From Desulfovibrionaceae bacterium UBA930 (GTDB taxonomy: Bacteria; Desulfobacterota; Desulfovibrionia; Desulfovibrionales; Desulfovibrionaceae), in contig DBDO01000234.1 of the NCBI GenBank assembly GCA_002293605.1, positions 1-15,137 on the forward strand: DNA of 15,137 nt, in the 5' to 3' direction. The translations under genes and the position numbers were made by a program. Shown in pieces: positions 14,065-15,137 of the stretch. Each line of letters begins with the position of its first letter. The stretch's first letter is position 1. The notes beneath the pieces are model-generated. The model saw nothing but the letters and a program-made list of their open reading frames with translations. It searched no databases and was not told the DNA's origin.

Positions 14065-14089
14065 GCGGGATCGCCGCTTCGCGTCCCGC
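14065..14089. other. Strong GC-rich hairpin without T-run
   Basis: GCGGGA(T)CGC (14065-14074) pairs with GCGTCCCGC (14081-14089): nine pairs with one bulged T and a short loop. No gene boundary is nearby. Possibly part of a dispersed intergenic repeat or an old element. Confidence 0.45.
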
Positions 14090-14373
14090 TCGCAAGACTC
14101 CCGCCGACTCCTGGCTACCCAATAGAATTACCGATTACACAAAATCCTGGACACACCCAAAAATGATGTTTTCAATCGCCATTATGTTCTTTACCTGTGA
14201 TTAATTATTCACTATTTATTTTTATCTATCACTTCCAGCACAGGAAAGTTCCTCCTCGCTCATGAGCGCGCTTCCATGCTGCCATCGGTAACGATCTCGG
14301 AAGGGACTCGCCTCTTTTGAAACTATCGGGTATACAGCAGAGCGCAGATATTGACAGAATCGAGGAAATCATC

Positions 14374-15078
14374 ATGCCAATCGTATTTCTTGCTTTCAGC
14401 GGAGGCGCTGACTCCTCCACCCTGCTGGCCCACTTTCTTGCAGAAGGCTATGCCGTGCGCCCCGTATTTTTCAGATACGGCAGCAAGCACGCAGCCCGCG
14501 AGGAAGAAGCCGCCAGAAAAGTCGTTGCCCACTACGGCATTGCACAGCCGGATATTGTTGATTTAAGCGCTATGCTGAGTGGAGGGGATTCCGCGCTGAT
14601 GGCCACAAGCAAACGGGAAATCCCAAGCGGCCCTGCGGGCTATCAAGCGCCCGGCAGCCTTGCCGCAACGCTCGTTCCCGGTCGAAACCTTCTTATGGCT
14701 TCCGTTCTTTCCAGTATGGCGGAAGCGCAGGCCTTGCAAAAGGGGCACACGGCCTGGATTGCAATGGGCATGCACGGCGGGGACCACGCCCTGTACCCGG
14801 ACTGCCGACCCGATTTTGTGGATGCCCTGAAACGGACGATTCACACCGGTACGGAAGGGCGGGTCGAACTGCTGGCCCCTTTTAACGGCATGACGAAAAC
14901 AGAGATTATCCGGCGCGGCCTTGCGCTCAAAACCCCCTATGCCCTGACGCGCTCCTGCTATACGGAACAGGAACAGGCCTGCGGCATGTGCGCCACCTGT
15001 CGGGAACGCCTGGCAGCCTTTGTCTCGGCCGGAAGCTGCGATCCCATCTCCTATGCGCCGGACTCACAAAACTGCTGA
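14374..15078 (+). CDS. queC: 7-cyano-7-deazaguanine (preQ0) synthase
   Basis: 234 residues. It converts 7-carboxy-7-deazaguanine to preQ0 with ATP and ammonia in the queuosine tRNA-modification pathway. Seen: PP-loop SGGADSST (residues 9-16; many members have Leu or Met at the third variable position), LVPGRNLLMASVLSSMAEA (100-118), YPDCRPDFVDALK (141-153), PFNGMTKTEII (169-179) and a zinc-binding Cys set C195, C203, C206, C209 (SCYTEQEQACGMCATC). GAGGA 7-8 bases before ATG at 14374 sets the start; an in-frame TTG at 14317 would add 19 residues before the core and is rejected. Other queuosine genes are not in the window. Confidence 0.93.
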   Translation: MPIVFLAFSGGADSSTLLAHFLAEGYAVRPVFFRYGSKHAAREEEAARKVVAHYGIAQPDIVDLSAMLSGGDSALMATSKREIPSGPAGYQAPGSLAATLVPGRNLLMASVLSSMAEAQALQKGHTAWIAMGMHGGDHALYPDCRPDFVDALKRTIHTGTEGRVELLAPFNGMTKTEIIRRGLALKTPYALTRSCYTEQEQACGMCATCRERLAAFVSAGSCDPISYAPDSQNC

Positions 15079-15137
15079 TGACATAAGGGCTGTAAAAAAC
15101 ACCGCTTTATAGGCATTAGCCTGCATATTGCATGAGC

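Larger units (their letters stand above)
13730..14373. other. 644-base geneless region between tRNA-Ala and queC
   Basis: After the tRNA terminator it holds a tandem repeat (13834-13872), an orphan terminator (13878-13898), a strong hairpin (14065-14089), an AT-rich stretch (about 14110-14230) and a 12-base palindrome CGCTCATGAGCG (14257-14268) just beside AGGAAAGTTCCT (14242-14253). ORFs of 63-74 codons start at 13901 and 14013, but neither has a ribosome binding site or a recognisable protein. It looks like the remains of mobile DNA next to a tRNA, plus the upstream region of queC. Confidence 0.5.

Noticed and set aside
13901..14204. Two short frames (74 and 63 codons) before queC
   Set aside because: No ribosome binding site, unusual Arg/Ser/Ala-rich composition and no recognisable family; most likely non-coding.
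14270..14373. preQ1 riboswitch upstream of queC
   Set aside because: I looked for a short C-rich stem-loop with an A-rich tail pairing back near the ribosome binding site and did not see a convincing one.
15132..15137. ATG AGC at the right edge as the start of a next gene
   Set aside because: No ribosome binding site precedes it and only two codons are visible.
13730..15137. attL/attR duplication of the tRNA-Ala 3' end
   Set aside because: No second copy of the tRNA 3' terminal sequence was found downstream in the window.

Overview
The window (15,137 bases, GC-rich apart from a few AT-rich gaps) reads like a chromosomal segment of a Gram-negative anaerobe, most probably a Desulfovibrio-type sulfate reducer. 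This is inferred from the overall style of the proteins (type-B PutA, GatB of the indirect Gln/Asn-tRNA route, Znu importer, CorA, QueC). No single marker proves it, and no rRNA or respiratory gene is present to settle it.

Layout. (1) 91-4289, minus strand: a two-gene amino-acid unit, with bifunctional proline dehydrogenase / P5C dehydrogenase (putA) followed 56 bases later by a secreted Leu/Ile/Val-type binding protein. (2) 4290-4617: a hairpin-rich intergenic leader with a possible short upstream ORF. (3) 4618-6042, plus: gatB. (4) 6043-7480: an accessory patch with a 35-base repeat, a scrambled IS5-family element (6089-6710) flanked by TA, the brnT-brnA toxin-antitoxin pair, and a second copy of the repeat that overlaps the brnA stop codon. 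(5) 7478-8455, minus: a beta-propeller-like protein of unknown function (DUF4915/TIGR03032-like). (6) 8593-11313, plus: overlapping znuA-znuC-znuB zinc importer genes. (7) 11359-12336: a LysR-type regulator with an apparently leaderless promoter. (8) 12501-13457: corA-type divalent metal channel. (9) 13654-13729: tRNA-Ala(GGC) with its own terminator. (10) 13730-14373: a geneless stretch with an IS-end-like tandem repeat, an orphan terminator and a strong hairpin. (11) 14374-15078: queC for queuosine/preQ0 synthesis.

How the genes work together: the left block is amino-acid uptake and catabolism. The znu genes form one zinc-uptake operon (overlaps of 11 and 4 bases). corA is a separate metal-transport unit. 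gatB, tRNA-Ala and queC belong to translation and tRNA modification. The brnTA/IS patch is the clearest sign of horizontal traffic.

The most unusual structure is the IS at 6089-6710. Both outer ends are copies of the same (left) IS end. The 5' part of the transposase gene lies on the minus strand, and the 3' part lies on the plus strand inside a 188-base internally deleted mini-copy. I do not see a convincing new defence or other multi-gene system here. The best leads are this rearranged IS, the repeat pair around it, the gatB leader and the orphan elements beside the tRNA.
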